A stretch of DNA of 64,000 nt from Terriglobia bacterium (GTDB lineage Bacteria > Acidobacteriota > Terriglobia > Terriglobales > Acidobacteriaceae). The notes beneath the pieces were generated by a model. That model did not search any database and was not told the origin of the DNA. It saw nothing but the letters and a program-made list of their open reading frames with translations. The DNA lies in the NCBI GenBank assembly GCA_020072815.1, contig JAIQGE010000010.1:86093-150092 (forward strand), written 5' to 3'. Shown piece by piece: positions 7,788-14,070 of this stretch (its first letter is position 1; every line of letters begins with the position of its first letter). The position numbers and the translations under genes were made by a program.

Positions 7788-8038
7788 TATGCTTGTTTCT
7801 TCCTCAGCAGGTCGAAGTCAGGGAACGCCATGCCAGGCGGTGCGATCGCAGGCGGTGCGTTCAGCCCCAGCATGTCGCGCTTGTTTTTTTCCAGCGTGGT
7901 CGTTGCCAGGGAAAGCAGCGCCAGCGCGTCCAGGATGTTGGAGTGCATACAGCTAAACTCCCCGGTCTTGGGGTTGAGCCGGACAAAGAGATACGCTTCG
8001 CCCTCGGGGATCCCCTGCGGTTTGCTGTTGTCAGACAT
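7787..8038 (-). CDS. Small acidic/hydrophobic protein, first gene of the leftward series
   Basis: 83 residues, unknown. It has a beta-like start (AYLFVRLNPKTGEFSC), then a helix (ILDALALLSLATTTLEKNKRD), and a proline-rich end. GGAGGACGT precedes the ATG at 8038. It is the 5' gene of the leftward run 8038 to 142 and is divergent from the rightward pair beginning at 8091, so a promoter for each direction must lie within about 50 bases or inside the genes. Confidence 0.6.
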   Translation of the reverse strand: MSDNSKPQGIPEGEAYLFVRLNPKTGEFSCMHSNILDALALLSLATTTLEKNKRDMLGLNAPPAIAPPGMAFPDFDLLRKKQA

Positions 8039-8090
8039 ACGTCCTCCGGGTAGAATTCACGCCACACCCCCTTGGCTGAAAGGAAAGCCC

Positions 8091-8258
8091 GTGGCCAAAC
8101 TCCGCTCCAGCACGATCGTCAGACACTACGACCCAGACGATGAAGACCGGCCGCGGCGCCGGCGTGGGCGCGATCCAATCCGCGAGATTGCGCGCGCTGC
8201 TTTGCTGGTCTTGATCCTGTGGCTCCTCTACCAGATGTTTAAAAGTTATCCCCACTAG
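8091..8258 (+). CDS. 55-residue basic membrane-anchor protein
   Basis: GTG start at 8091 after GAAAGGAAAGCCC. An N-terminal soluble part rich in Asp and then Arg (DPDDEDRPRRRRGRDP) is followed by one hydrophobic helix (ALLVLILWLLYQMF) and a short tail; topology would be N-in by the positive-inside rule. The 24 bases around its start are repeated exactly at the next gene (8271), so the two may have arisen by local duplication or share a translation signal. Small single-helix proteins are common in membrane-containing phages and in lysis cassettes. Confidence 0.6.
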   Translation: MAKLRSSTIVRHYDPDDEDRPRRRRGRDPIREIARAALLVLILWLLYQMFKSYPH

Positions 8259-8270
8259 AAAGGAAAGCCC

Positions 8271-8765
8271 GTGGCCAAACTGCGTTGGATCGCCGGTATC
8301 GTCCTGGTCCTTCTTGTCGCAAGCGGCGCTTACAGCGTCATTTCCCGGCGCATGGCAAGTGCGAGATTCAGCAGCCAGGTTTACGGGGAAGTCCCCGATG
8401 CCCCCAAAAGTTTTGTGCTGAAGCCAGGTCAGGCGATGACTCTTGGACCGCCCCACAGCGCCGGCAACGTGCGATACGACGTGGCTTCCTCCATGCCGGT
8501 GAACACTGGGTTGATGGTCAGCGGCGGACGCTGGCCCAGAGACGCGATCTGCTACGAAGCCCAGGTGTTGGCCTCTGTGAAGTCCTGCAAGGTTGACCCG
8601 CCCAATCCTCAGTGGATCGTCGTTGCAGACACCAGGACTTCCAGCGATGTCGTTGCCGGCGCGATTTTTGGAAACCAGCAAGTGATCGCTGACAACAAAG
8701 TGACGGTCACCATCTATCACTGGGGTTGCGCGAGAAACTGCTGCGCGACCCTGGATTGCCGGTAA
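8271..8765 (+). CDS. Membrane-anchored beta-rich protein
   Basis: 164 residues from a GTG with the same upstream context as 8091. MAKLRW is followed by one N-terminal membrane helix (IAGIVLVLLVASGAYSVIS) and then a beta-rich outward domain with six cysteines (SVKSCKVDPPNP and a C-terminal WGCARNCCATLDC cluster), suggesting disulfides outside the membrane. I prefer this frame to the 256-residue frame on the opposite strand, whose composition (His/Gly/Arg-rich) looks like a shadow. It lies between two leftward gene series. Possible spike, receptor-binding or lysis protein; unproven. Confidence 0.6.
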   Translation: MAKLRWIAGIVLVLLVASGAYSVISRRMASARFSSQVYGEVPDAPKSFVLKPGQAMTLGPPHSAGNVRYDVASSMPVNTGLMVSGGRWPRDAICYEAQVLASVKSCKVDPPNPQWIVVADTRTSSDVVAGAIFGNQQVIADNKVTVTIYHWGCARNCCATLDCR

Positions 8766-8797
8766 CGCCAGACAAAGCGCGATCTGTAAGACGTTTC

Positions 8798-9511
8798 TCA
8801 TAGGTTCTTGATCAACACGATCGCGCCGATAGTCAGCGCGATGCCGCCCACGGTCCCCACGCCAAGCCCAGAGAACAGCGAGCTAATGTCAAAGGGCGGA
8901 TTGGAAGATCCAGATGGCGCCTGGTCTGAATAAACCAGGCCCGGCGAAACTGGCGCATCAGTTGCAGGACCAGAGGCAGAGACAAAAGTAAAGCTGGCGT
9001 TGCTGATGTTGTCAGAGAGGACCTTGGCCATCTCCATCCCGGCGTTCAAAACAATGCTGCCCTGCCCTGAGTAGACGAAAGAGATTAGATATCCCCCACC
9101 AGGAGCCGGCGTTGGTGTGACGTTGCGAAAATTTGAATCGCTTTTCAGGGCAGACACGATATCGCTGGTAGCCAGACCCACGCAGACACCAAACAAACCA
9201 CAGCTCACGTTGAACTGAAAGACGTAGTTGCCTCCAATCACCATCGTGCTGCCAGGGTCAAGAGTGCCCAGGCCACTAAGCCTCACCGGCGCGTGGACGC
9301 CGCGGGCAAAGGCATCGTCGCGCGTGAGTCTGATCATGTGCGCGTGACGGGCTGCAGCGGCGTGGATATGCTGCATACGTTGGGCGTGGTCCATCGCGGC
9401 CGCGGATGCTTTCCAATCGGGATGCGAAAGCCGGCGCAGCTCGCCCAGGGTGCGCACCGTTCCCGGCCGCCAGCCGTTGGGATTGTCAGTGTTCGCGCGC
9501 ATGTAGCTCAT
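8798..9511 (-). CDS. N-signature/C-anchor protein 2
   Basis: 237 residues starting at ATG 9511, which overlaps the TGA of the upstream lipoprotein gene (ATGA). The N-terminus MSYMRANTDNPNGWRPG matches the proteins at 10253-11176 and 4373-5386. A helical His-rich segment (residues about 30-65) is followed by a beta-rich middle with alternating hydrophobics (GNYVFQFNVSCG, GGGYLISFVYSG) and a Ser/Pro linker. The C-terminal membrane helix is VGGIALTIGAIVLIKNL. It is last in the six-gene coupled chain. No family recognised. Confidence 0.65.
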   Translation of the reverse strand: MSYMRANTDNPNGWRPGTVRTLGELRRLSHPDWKASAAAMDHAQRMQHIHAAAARHAHMIRLTRDDAFARGVHAPVRLSGLGTLDPGSTMVIGGNYVFQFNVSCGLFGVCVGLATSDIVSALKSDSNFRNVTPTPAPGGGYLISFVYSGQGSIVLNAGMEMAKVLSDNISNASFTFVSASGPATDAPVSPGLVYSDQAPSGSSNPPFDISSLFSGLGVGTVGGIALTIGAIVLIKNL

Positions 9512-9771
9512 CGCGCCACCGTCCAGCACCGTTTGAGCGGGTCAGTTGCCACGTCCACGCGATAATCGGGTCCATAGCAAACGCGATCGCCGGACAGCAG
9601 TTCGTACGCAAACTCTGAACAGAAGCCCAGCTTTTTGCAGGGATAGTCGTTCTTGTCCTGGGCCACGATCTGAGGGACGTTGGGATCGAGAATGTAGAGC
9701 TTCACCGTGTGCTTGGGTGCAGCACAGCCGATCGCGACGAAGGCCAGAAACAGAAATAGCGTTTTCTTCAT
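9508..9771 (-). CDS. Small Cys-rich lipoprotein
   Basis: 87 residues. A signal sequence MKKTLFLFLAFVAIGC with a lipobox (AIGC, Cys16) predicts lipid attachment and outer- or inner-membrane anchoring. The mature part has five more cysteines (CKKLGFC, DRVCYGP, RCW), consistent with disulfide bonds in the periplasm. Both ends use ATGA overlaps with neighbours. A lipoprotein inside a phage-like cluster could be a superinfection-exclusion protein or part of cell exit; the sequence does not decide. Confidence 0.7.
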   Translation of the reverse strand: MKKTLFLFLAFVAIGCAAPKHTVKLYILDPNVPQIVAQDKNDYPCKKLGFCSEFAYELLSGDRVCYGPDYRVDVATDPLKRCWTVAR

Positions 9772-10256
9772 TTCTTTTTCCCTCCAAACAGCAGCAGCGC
9801 CGCGATCCCGCCCAGGACAAGGTAGCTGTTCTTCACGCCGGGAATCATCTGCTGATCAAACCAGGACGATGCCGGCGCCGCGGCCGCGGCCACCGTTGCC
9901 GGCGAAGGGATTGTCCCCGACGTGGGCGTGACCACCAGCGGCTTGGTGCTGGCCTGTGTGCTGGGGACTTGTGCCGGCAGAGTGGTGAACACGCCCGGCT
10001 GGGTCGCGGGATTCAAGCCAGGCCAGGCGCCGGGCAGTGTGTCAGGATTCTGAAAGGGTGTTGGAGCGGCAACCAACACAGGCCCGCCCTGGAATGCAGG
10101 AGTCATTGGCGAGCCGTCGCTGATAGGCTGCGGCGGACCAAAGGGCTGCGTGCTGAAGTCGCTGCCGGCAGATCCAGCCACGACAAAGCCCAGACCCAGG
10201 CGCCGCGGGAATGGCACGTGCACGCGACTATGCGGGAAGATGGTGCCTCGCCTCAT
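9768..10256 (-). CDS. Proline-rich protein with C-terminal membrane anchor
   Basis: 162 residues: a short basic start (HSRVHVPFPRRLG), about 100 residues of Pro/Thr/Ala/Gly-rich low-complexity chain, and a C-terminal helix SYLVLGGIAALLLFGGKKK with a positive stop. The same plan (extended chain then single anchor and Lys/Arg end) is seen in the two upstream genes. Start and stop are both in ATGA overlaps. Probably a surface-extended or membrane-lining structural protein. Confidence 0.6.
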   Translation of the reverse strand: MRRGTIFPHSRVHVPFPRRLGLGFVVAGSAGSDFSTQPFGPPQPISDGSPMTPAFQGGPVLVAAPTPFQNPDTLPGAWPGLNPATQPGVFTTLPAQVPSTQASTKPLVVTPTSGTIPSPATVAAAAAPASSWFDQQMIPGVKNSYLVLGGIAALLLFGGKKK

Positions 10257-11176
10257 CTGCGCTTCCCCTTATTGGCCATCGCCATCACCAGCAACGCTCC
10301 CCCGCCCAGCAGCGCGACGTTGGGGATCACTGCGCTGCCAATGCGAGTTGACCCGCTGAACAAAGTGGAAACAGAAGTCTGCGCCGGCACAACCGTTGGC
10401 CGCGGCGTTCCCGCGTTGAAGCTGAACACGATTGGAAAGCCGCTGGGCGATGTGGCGGTGATAGGCGGGACGGCCGGGTTGGCAAAATCAAACGTTGTGC
10501 GCTGGGTTCCTGGAGCTGGGGCCACCACAGTGGGAGTCACACCGGGCAAAGACACGTCGCCCTGTTCAGTGGCCATTGAGGGATCAGGCGGGCAAGGCAC
10601 GATCGTGCCATCGGGCTGAGGCCCACACACGTCTGCCCCTAGTCCGCTGCAGGGCGCCCCGCAATTCAGATTGGACATGCCGCGCCGATTCATATCGTCA
10701 TGGCGATGCCGGCGCAAACGTGTGCGCCGTCCAGGGCTGGTGCGAGAGATGATCCTGCGGCCATCGGGGAGCTGCACGAGCTGGTGGCCGCTGGCGGTGA
10801 CCGGCTGGCGCAAAGCGGTGATGGCCACCGGCGCCGGCGGCGGCTGGGGAGTTTGCTCAAACACGCCGCGCGGGAGAATGTCAGTGTTGTAGAAGCGATA
10901 TTTACCCGTGGCCGGGTCCACGCGATAGGTGACCGCGCCCTGGCCTTGCGACGTGGCCCGCGGCGGTGGACCAGGCGGGACCCATTCACCTGAGACGCCG
11001 CGTGTGCGCGACAATTCAGGCTGAGCGTAACGGGGGTAAGGCGCGCCGTCCCAACCCATGCGGGGATTAATCGGCTGGCTCAAGCTGGTAGTGGGCAGAG
11101 GAAAGCGCGCGCGCTGGTACCAGCCCAGCGGCCGGTGTCCAAGATCGTTCTCAGTCGAAGTGCGAATGTAGCTCAT
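10253..11176 (-). CDS. N-signature/C-anchor protein 3
   Basis: 307 residues from ATG 11176, in ATGA overlap with the transglutaminase-like gene; an earlier in-frame start (11233) would lie inside that gene. The start MSYIRTSTENDLGHRPLG defines the signature shared with 4373-5386 and 8798-9511. The body is proline/arginine-rich, with a short beta segment (VTYRVDPATGKYRFYNTD) and a Cys-containing patch. The C-terminus is a membrane helix (NVALLGGGALLVMAMANKGKRR). Function unknown; probably membrane-associated and structural. Confidence 0.65.
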   Translation of the reverse strand: MSYIRTSTENDLGHRPLGWYQRARFPLPTTSLSQPINPRMGWDGAPYPRYAQPELSRTRGVSGEWVPPGPPPRATSQGQGAVTYRVDPATGKYRFYNTDILPRGVFEQTPQPPPAPVAITALRQPVTASGHQLVQLPDGRRIISRTSPGRRTRLRRHRHDDMNRRGMSNLNCGAPCSGLGADVCGPQPDGTIVPCPPDPSMATEQGDVSLPGVTPTVVAPAPGTQRTTFDFANPAVPPITATSPSGFPIVFSFNAGTPRPTVVPAQTSVSTLFSGSTRIGSAVIPNVALLGGGALLVMAMANKGKRR

Positions 11177-12111
11177 CGTCTGCCCCCAAGCGCCATGAAC
11201 GCCAGAAGGCCGATTCCCCCGTAGAGCATCCAATCGGGAATGGTCCCCACGGCCGACGTCACAATGCCACCAGGCGCGCTGCTTACCATGAGCTGTCCCG
11301 TGGGTGAAACAGGCACGAGCTGGCCGGTCGTTGGATTGACGGCGAAGCCAGGCACGCTGGGCCGTATGCCGGTGTTTGTCGCGTTGATGATGCTGGCCGT
11401 GGCCTGGCCGGCCGTGCCCACGATCTTTGCGATGCCGGTGGCGATGTCTTCAAAGTCGCCCATGCGACGCAAGCGGCCCGGGCGCCGGCCGTCGTAATAG
11501 CCGCCCAGCCCTTGAATGTCCTGAAAACCGGCGTTGGTCAGCGACCAGACGCGCTTGCGAAAGTAGTTTCGCGGCCCGCGGCCAAAAGCAGGATTGCGAC
11601 GTGCAGAGTCCAGAGGGAGCCATTGGCCGTCAATCTCTACCTCGCAGTAAATGTGACTGAAGACCCGCGGCGCGCCGGGATCTGAACTGACGGTGACCAG
11701 GCGCACGTCGTGGCCGATGGTGGCCAGCAGAGAAGGCAGCAGGACGCTGTTAATGTCGTCACAGTCGCCGGCGCGGACCAGAAGGATCTCGCGGGCTGTC
11801 CTCAGCGTTTCAATGCCGGCAATGTCCCGCGTGAAGCGAATGTTTTGCCTCACCCATTCGTAGACGGCGCGGATCTCGCCTACAAAGTCAAATTGCTGGA
11901 CGCCGGCCGCGCGCACGATGGCGATCGCGAATCGGTTGATGTACTGGTCCGTCATGCCCTGGTGGACCAGCTTGCGTATGCGTTCAATCGTCTGCGCTGT
12001 GCCGCGGTCACCGTCAGACAGGGGCAGGCTCAAAGTGGGTTGCAGGCCCAGCAGGACCGCGAGCTTGTCAGGGGGAGGGCTTTGTGTTCGCGTCGCGAGT
12101 TGCTGATTCAT
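11173..12111 (-). CDS. Transglutaminase-like cysteine protease-fold protein with C-terminal anchor
   Basis: 312 residues. The transglutaminase-like core lies at about residues 40-175 with the triad visible: Cys117 in RAGDCDD, His153 in FSHIYCEVE and Asp168 in PLDSA. This fold cleaves or cross-links peptides. After it come a linker (DFEDIATGIAKIVG), a low-complexity segment and a C-terminal membrane helix (YGGIGLLAFMALGGRR). ATG 12111 overlaps the stop of the preceding 59-codon gene (ATGA); longer frames would overlap that gene. In a virus it could trim cell-wall peptides or cross-link capsid proteins; in bacteria such proteins are mostly proteases or amidases. Confidence 0.8.
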   Translation of the reverse strand: MNQQLATRTQSPPPDKLAVLLGLQPTLSLPLSDGDRGTAQTIERIRKLVHQGMTDQYINRFAIAIVRAAGVQQFDFVGEIRAVYEWVRQNIRFTRDIAGIETLRTAREILLVRAGDCDDINSVLLPSLLATIGHDVRLVTVSSDPGAPRVFSHIYCEVEIDGQWLPLDSARRNPAFGRGPRNYFRKRVWSLTNAGFQDIQGLGGYYDGRRPGRLRRMGDFEDIATGIAKIVGTAGQATASIINATNTGIRPSVPGFAVNPTTGQLVPVSPTGQLMVSSAPGGIVTSAVGTIPDWMLYGGIGLLAFMALGGRR

Positions 12112-12287
12112 TTTGGGCGCCCCTTCTTTCCCATCGTCCTGGAGTGCAGCACTGCCAGGAACAATTCCAGCACCGGCCTGGTTGCCGGCGTCACTGGAAT
12201 CACCGCTTGCTTCTTGGTACCCGCTAGCACGCCGTTCAGGTCGCAAAACGCTTTCTGCAGCTGCGACGCATTGGGGGGAGCCTGCAT
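12108..12287 (-). CDS. 59-residue protein heading the coupled chain
   Basis: A short frame from ATG 12287 to TGA 12108, with its stop overlapping the start of the transglutaminase-like gene (ATGA), exactly as at the next four junctions. The product starts MQAPPNASQLQKAFCDLNG and ends in a basic GKKGRPK; most of it could be helical. No convincing ribosome binding site precedes it, so it may be translated from a near-leaderless transcript or start elsewhere. No family recognised. Confidence 0.5.
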   Translation of the reverse strand: MQAPPNASQLQKAFCDLNGVLAGTKKQAVIPVTPATRPVLELFLAVLHSRTMGKKGRPK

Positions 12288-12404
12288 TGCGAATTTAACG
12301 GCCAGCCGGTTTGCATTTGACTTTGGTCAGTAGCTCGATCGCGGCTGGCCTGGGTACCGAGCGGGGTGAGTCTGGCAAAGGACGCGACGGGACGCAAGAG
12401 TTTG

Positions 12405-12470
12405 CCTGTTACAGGGAAAACCACGTGCCCTGTTACAGGGATGAGAATGTACCCACGTGCGCTATACAGG
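12405..12470. promoter_or_regulatory. Two palindromic CCTGT-T-ACAGG operators plus a half-site
   Basis: CCTGTTACAGG, a perfect 11-bp inverted repeat around one T, occurs at 12405-12415 and 12429-12439, both followed by GGA. A third element CTATACAGGGA has only the right arm (12466-12470). They lie between the divergent leftward chain (start 12287) and the rightward 12581 gene, immediately upstream of a plausible promoter. This is the arrangement of a phage or element repressor region; the repressor itself is not in the window. Confidence 0.6.
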
Positions 12471-12476
12471 GATTTT

Positions 12477-12506
12477 TTGCCCACCTGCACCACTTTTTGT
12501 GCTAAT
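12477..12506 (+). promoter_or_regulatory. Possible sigma-70 promoter for the 12581 gene
   Basis: TTGCCC and GCTAAT are separated by 18 bases and lie about 75 bases before the start at 12581, directly next to the ACAGG half-site. The match is moderate; position between the repeats and the gene is the main support. Confidence 0.35.
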
Positions 12507-12580
12507 GTCTCAAGGCTTAGTCCCTCAACCGAGACGTTCCCCCGAGCCTCGCTGGGTTTTGCATTTGAGGGAAGGTTTGC

Positions 12581-13888
12581 ATGGCTACGCGCACGAACGC
12601 TCCCGCCCAGCGCGGTGGGGTACTACACCAATCCATTTCACTTACGCCCGACGCCGCTGCCGCGGCCGGCGATCCAGCGCAGGACTCCGCCCCGACTTTC
12701 TGGGAACGCATCTACGCGATCAAGCCAGAAGAGTGGGCAAACTATTTCTGTTATCTCTACCGCGGCCGCGGCGGAGCCAGCCTGGCAAAGCTCACTCACC
12801 CATTCGACGCCGATTGGGTGAAACAGCAGTATGGCGGGGGAGATTACCGCGCGCTGCTGAACGACCAAAACTACAAGATGGTCGCGTCGCACAGCTTTTC
12901 CATCGAAGGTCCACCCAAGCCGTCGCCAGTCGAAGCGCAAACGGCTGCGCCGGCGGCCGCGCCTAACGACGCATTCCAGGCTCAAGTGCTGGAGCTGATC
13001 AGGGAAAGCAATCGGCAGACACAAGACCTGGTCCGCGAAGTGTTGCGCGATCGCCAGCAGCCCGCGGGCTACGCAGCCGGGGCGGTGGACCCCAACATCG
13101 CGCTGAAGGGCGTGATAGAGATGCTGGTGGCCACCATGCCCAAACAGCAGGACCCGCTAGCGTTGCTGGTCCAGCTCAAAACATTGATGCCGACACAAAC
13201 CGACCCGCTTGATTTTCTGGTCAAGCTGAAGACCGCGGGCTTAATCCCCGATGGCGCCGCGGGAGGCACCTTGCTGGAGCAAATCGAGAAGATCACAGAA
13301 GTCGCCAGCAAGCTGGGACTCTCCGCCACCGGCAGCAAGAGTCTGGGCGAGATCCTGCTGGAGAAAGGCCCTGACATCCTGGCCGGCATTGGCACAGTAG
13401 TGGACAAATACAAAGGCGTGGAAAACACCAGGCTGGAAGCAGCAAAGACCATTCGCGAGGTCCAGCGAAACGCCGCGCCTCCAGGCGTGGCCCATACAAC
13501 TGCAACGCCGGCAGGTCCCGCGGCGCCGCCAGCGATCGCCGCGCCGCCCAGCTCAGCTCTGGACGTTGAACCAATTGGAACGCCAGGCGCGCCCACGTCG
13601 CCGGTCACTACTGAAAACATGATGACAGAAGCCGACCTGGTCAAAAGCAAGATCGTTAAGGCGATCGCCAACGGCGCCGGCGGAGGGGACATAGTCAGCT
13701 TTATCGGCGTGATGGATGAAGCTCTGCTGGACACTTTCCGCGGCGTGTCGGCCGCAGACCTGGAGATGTTCTGCAACATGGACCCCATCTTGAAGCAAGC
13801 AACCCAGCTCCCGCGCTTCAAGGAGTGCGTCCAGGAGATCGTAGAGGTCCTGCAGGAGGAAGAAGTCGAAGCGAGGCCGGTCAACTGA
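12581..13888 (+). CDS. Unknown 435-residue protein, right end of the virus-like block
   Basis: AGGGAAGG lies before the ATG. Residues about 38-65 (FWERIYAIKPEEWANYFCYLYR) form a distinct aromatic-rich segment, followed by a short alpha/beta part, an Ala/Pro linker near 110-125, helical regions near 130-300 with three related lines (MPKQQDPLALLVQLKTLMP, MPTQTDPLDFLVKLKTAG), a Pro/Ala linker and a helical acidic end (VQEIVEVLQEEEVEA). It has no membrane segment. The tandem PLxxLVxLKT segments suggest an internal repeat. No homologue recognised. It is preceded by the operator cluster, so it may be an early or regulated gene. Confidence 0.65.
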   Translation: MATRTNAPAQRGGVLHQSISLTPDAAAAAGDPAQDSAPTFWERIYAIKPEEWANYFCYLYRGRGGASLAKLTHPFDADWVKQQYGGGDYRALLNDQNYKMVASHSFSIEGPPKPSPVEAQTAAPAAAPNDAFQAQVLELIRESNRQTQDLVREVLRDRQQPAGYAAGAVDPNIALKGVIEMLVATMPKQQDPLALLVQLKTLMPTQTDPLDFLVKLKTAGLIPDGAAGGTLLEQIEKITEVASKLGLSATGSKSLGEILLEKGPDILAGIGTVVDKYKGVENTRLEAAKTIREVQRNAAPPGVAHTTATPAGPAAPPAIAAPPSSALDVEPIGTPGAPTSPVTTENMMTEADLVKSKIVKAIANGAGGGDIVSFIGVMDEALLDTFRGVSAADLEMFCNMDPILKQATQLPRFKECVQEIVEVLQEEEVEARPVN

Positions 13889-13936
13889 AGAAGTTACCCC
13901 GGTTACCCTGCTAGACACTCTAGTTCAAAAAAGTTC

Positions 13937-13967
13937 TTGACTATGTGTCTATAGTTGTAGTTATACT
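13937..13967 (+). promoter_or_regulatory. Strong sigma-70-like promoter without a recognisable gene
   Basis: TTGACT, 18 bases, then TTATAC (TATACT one base later), preceded by an A-rich stretch, points rightward into the antisense strand of the permease gene. The inverted repeat CTAGA-CAC-TCTAG lies just upstream (13911-13923). No open frame with a ribosome binding site follows. It may drive a small RNA, or be what remains of an element boundary. Confidence 0.45.
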
Positions 13968-14070
13968 ACGCGCATCTGAAAGTTTTGCTTCTTTCGAGAT
14001 TACCCGCCTATACGTTATCAGACGTTACCGGTCTAGCCTGCGAGAAGACAGGCTCCCCGGATCCCCTTTC

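Noticed and set aside
8031..8801. 256-residue frame on the minus strand with a signal-like start (MRNVLQIALCLALPAIQG)
   Set aside because: The body is His/Gly/Arg-rich like a shadow frame, while the two plus-strand genes have ribosome binding sites, membrane helices and protein-like composition.
1..13888. Tailed prophage
   Set aside because: No terminase, portal, tape-measure, tail or integrase sequence is visible in 13.9 kb.
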